DNA of 5,875 nucleotides from Calditrichota bacterium (lineage in GTDB: Bacteria > Calditrichota > Calditrichia > RBG-13-44-9 > J075). The position numbers were made by a program, and so were the translations under genes. Positions 5,730 through 5,875 of this stretch are shown piece after piece (position 1 is the first letter of the stretch; each line of letters opens with the position of its first letter). The notes beneath the pieces are model-generated. The model was not told where the DNA came from. It was given only the letters and a program-made list of their open reading frames with translations, and did not search any database. The stretch lies in the NCBI GenBank assembly GCA_024275555.1, contig JAJRYW010000068.1, positions 1 through 5,875 of the forward strand, read 5' to 3'.

Positions 5730-5745
5730 GACAACATACGTGCCA
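5730..5745 (-). promoter_or_regulatory. Sigma-54-type promoter candidate for the receiver gene
   Basis: The minus strand reads TGGCACG-TATG-TTGTC. The -24 box matches TGGCACG fully, and the spacing to the -12 box is correct (GG, 10 nt, then the -12 dinucleotide). The -12 box is TTGT rather than TTGC, and the GC there is normally highly conserved. A start near 5720 would leave a leader of about 95 nt. Confidence 0.35.
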
Positions 5746-5822
5746 GGAATATTTGCGCCAAACCACTGCAAATAAACAACTTAGCGTTAATTTGTCGTAA
5801 TTGAGTGTTTTTGTTGAGTTTA

Positions 5823-5836
5823 CGCCCGGCCGGGCG
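5823..5836. repeat. 14-nt perfect GC palindrome
   Basis: CGCCCGGCCGGGCG is fully self-complementary. It lies about 100-115 bp upstream of the start implied by the sigma-54 candidate, a distance usual for enhancer-binding activator sites. A second short palindrome, GCAATTATTGC, lies at 5855-5865. A role as an activator site is inferred only; CGGCCG palindromes also occur elsewhere in the window. Confidence 0.4.
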
Positions 5837-5875
5837 AGGTGGATTGTATTTAATGCAATTATTGCTGCGGAAATC

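Noticed and set aside
1..5875. tRNA, rRNA or CRISPR array
   Set aside because: I found no tRNA T-loop signature with a cloverleaf, no rRNA-like block and no regularly spaced repeats. The only direct repeat of note is the pair of 18-mers about 590 bp apart.

Overview
The window reads as a chromosomal stretch from a Gram-negative, probably FCB-group bacterium. Calditrichota, Ignavibacteriota or a related lineage seems most likely, but this is inference. The main clue is a membrane serine/threonine kinase whose C-terminal half is a TolB/FlgO-like domain plus tetratricopeptide repeats, an architecture I associate with those phyla and with Acidobacteriota. There are four protein genes and one large gap of about 1.1 kb.

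Region 1 (1-3137, minus strand) is a two-gene operon. The first gene, 477-3137, encodes an 886-residue Hanks-type kinase with all catalytic residues present, one transmembrane helix and a TPR-rich sensor half predicted to lie outside the cytoplasm. Its stop codon overlaps the ribosome binding site of the second gene, which starts at 469 and runs off the left edge. That second gene has a coiled coil followed by a GAF domain and is probably the N-terminus of a larger regulator or signalling enzyme. The tight coupling suggests that both act in one signalling pathway.

Region 2 (3138-4238) has no convincing gene but is dense in inverted repeats. It holds a 121-bp imperfect palindromic element (3309-3429), a 249-bp element with 36-nt imperfect terminal inverted repeats (3778-4026), an identical 18-mer inside both elements, a perfect 16-bp hairpin (4121-4168) and several smaller palindromes. 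It looks like a landing zone for small non-autonomous elements or dispersed intergenic repeats.

Region 3 (4239-5246, plus strand) encodes an OB-fold plus HD-domain protein of the YhaM 3'-5' exoribonuclease family. The residues expected to supply the last metal ligand are replaced, so catalysis may be altered or lost.

Region 4 (5243-5623, minus strand) is a stand-alone receiver-domain protein. It lacks the phospho-acceptor aspartate and the conserved lysine, so it is probably a pseudo-receiver. It converges on the HD gene, and the two stop codons share the palindrome TTAA. Upstream of it (5638-5875) are a near-consensus sigma-54-type promoter, a sigma-70-like candidate with a palindrome over its -10 box, and a 14-nt GC-rich palindrome at a distance typical of an activator site.

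No tRNA, rRNA, CRISPR array, transposase or integrase was seen. The most notable points are the two regulators with degenerate active sites sitting tail to tail and the clustered palindromic elements. I found no clear evidence for a wholly new system.
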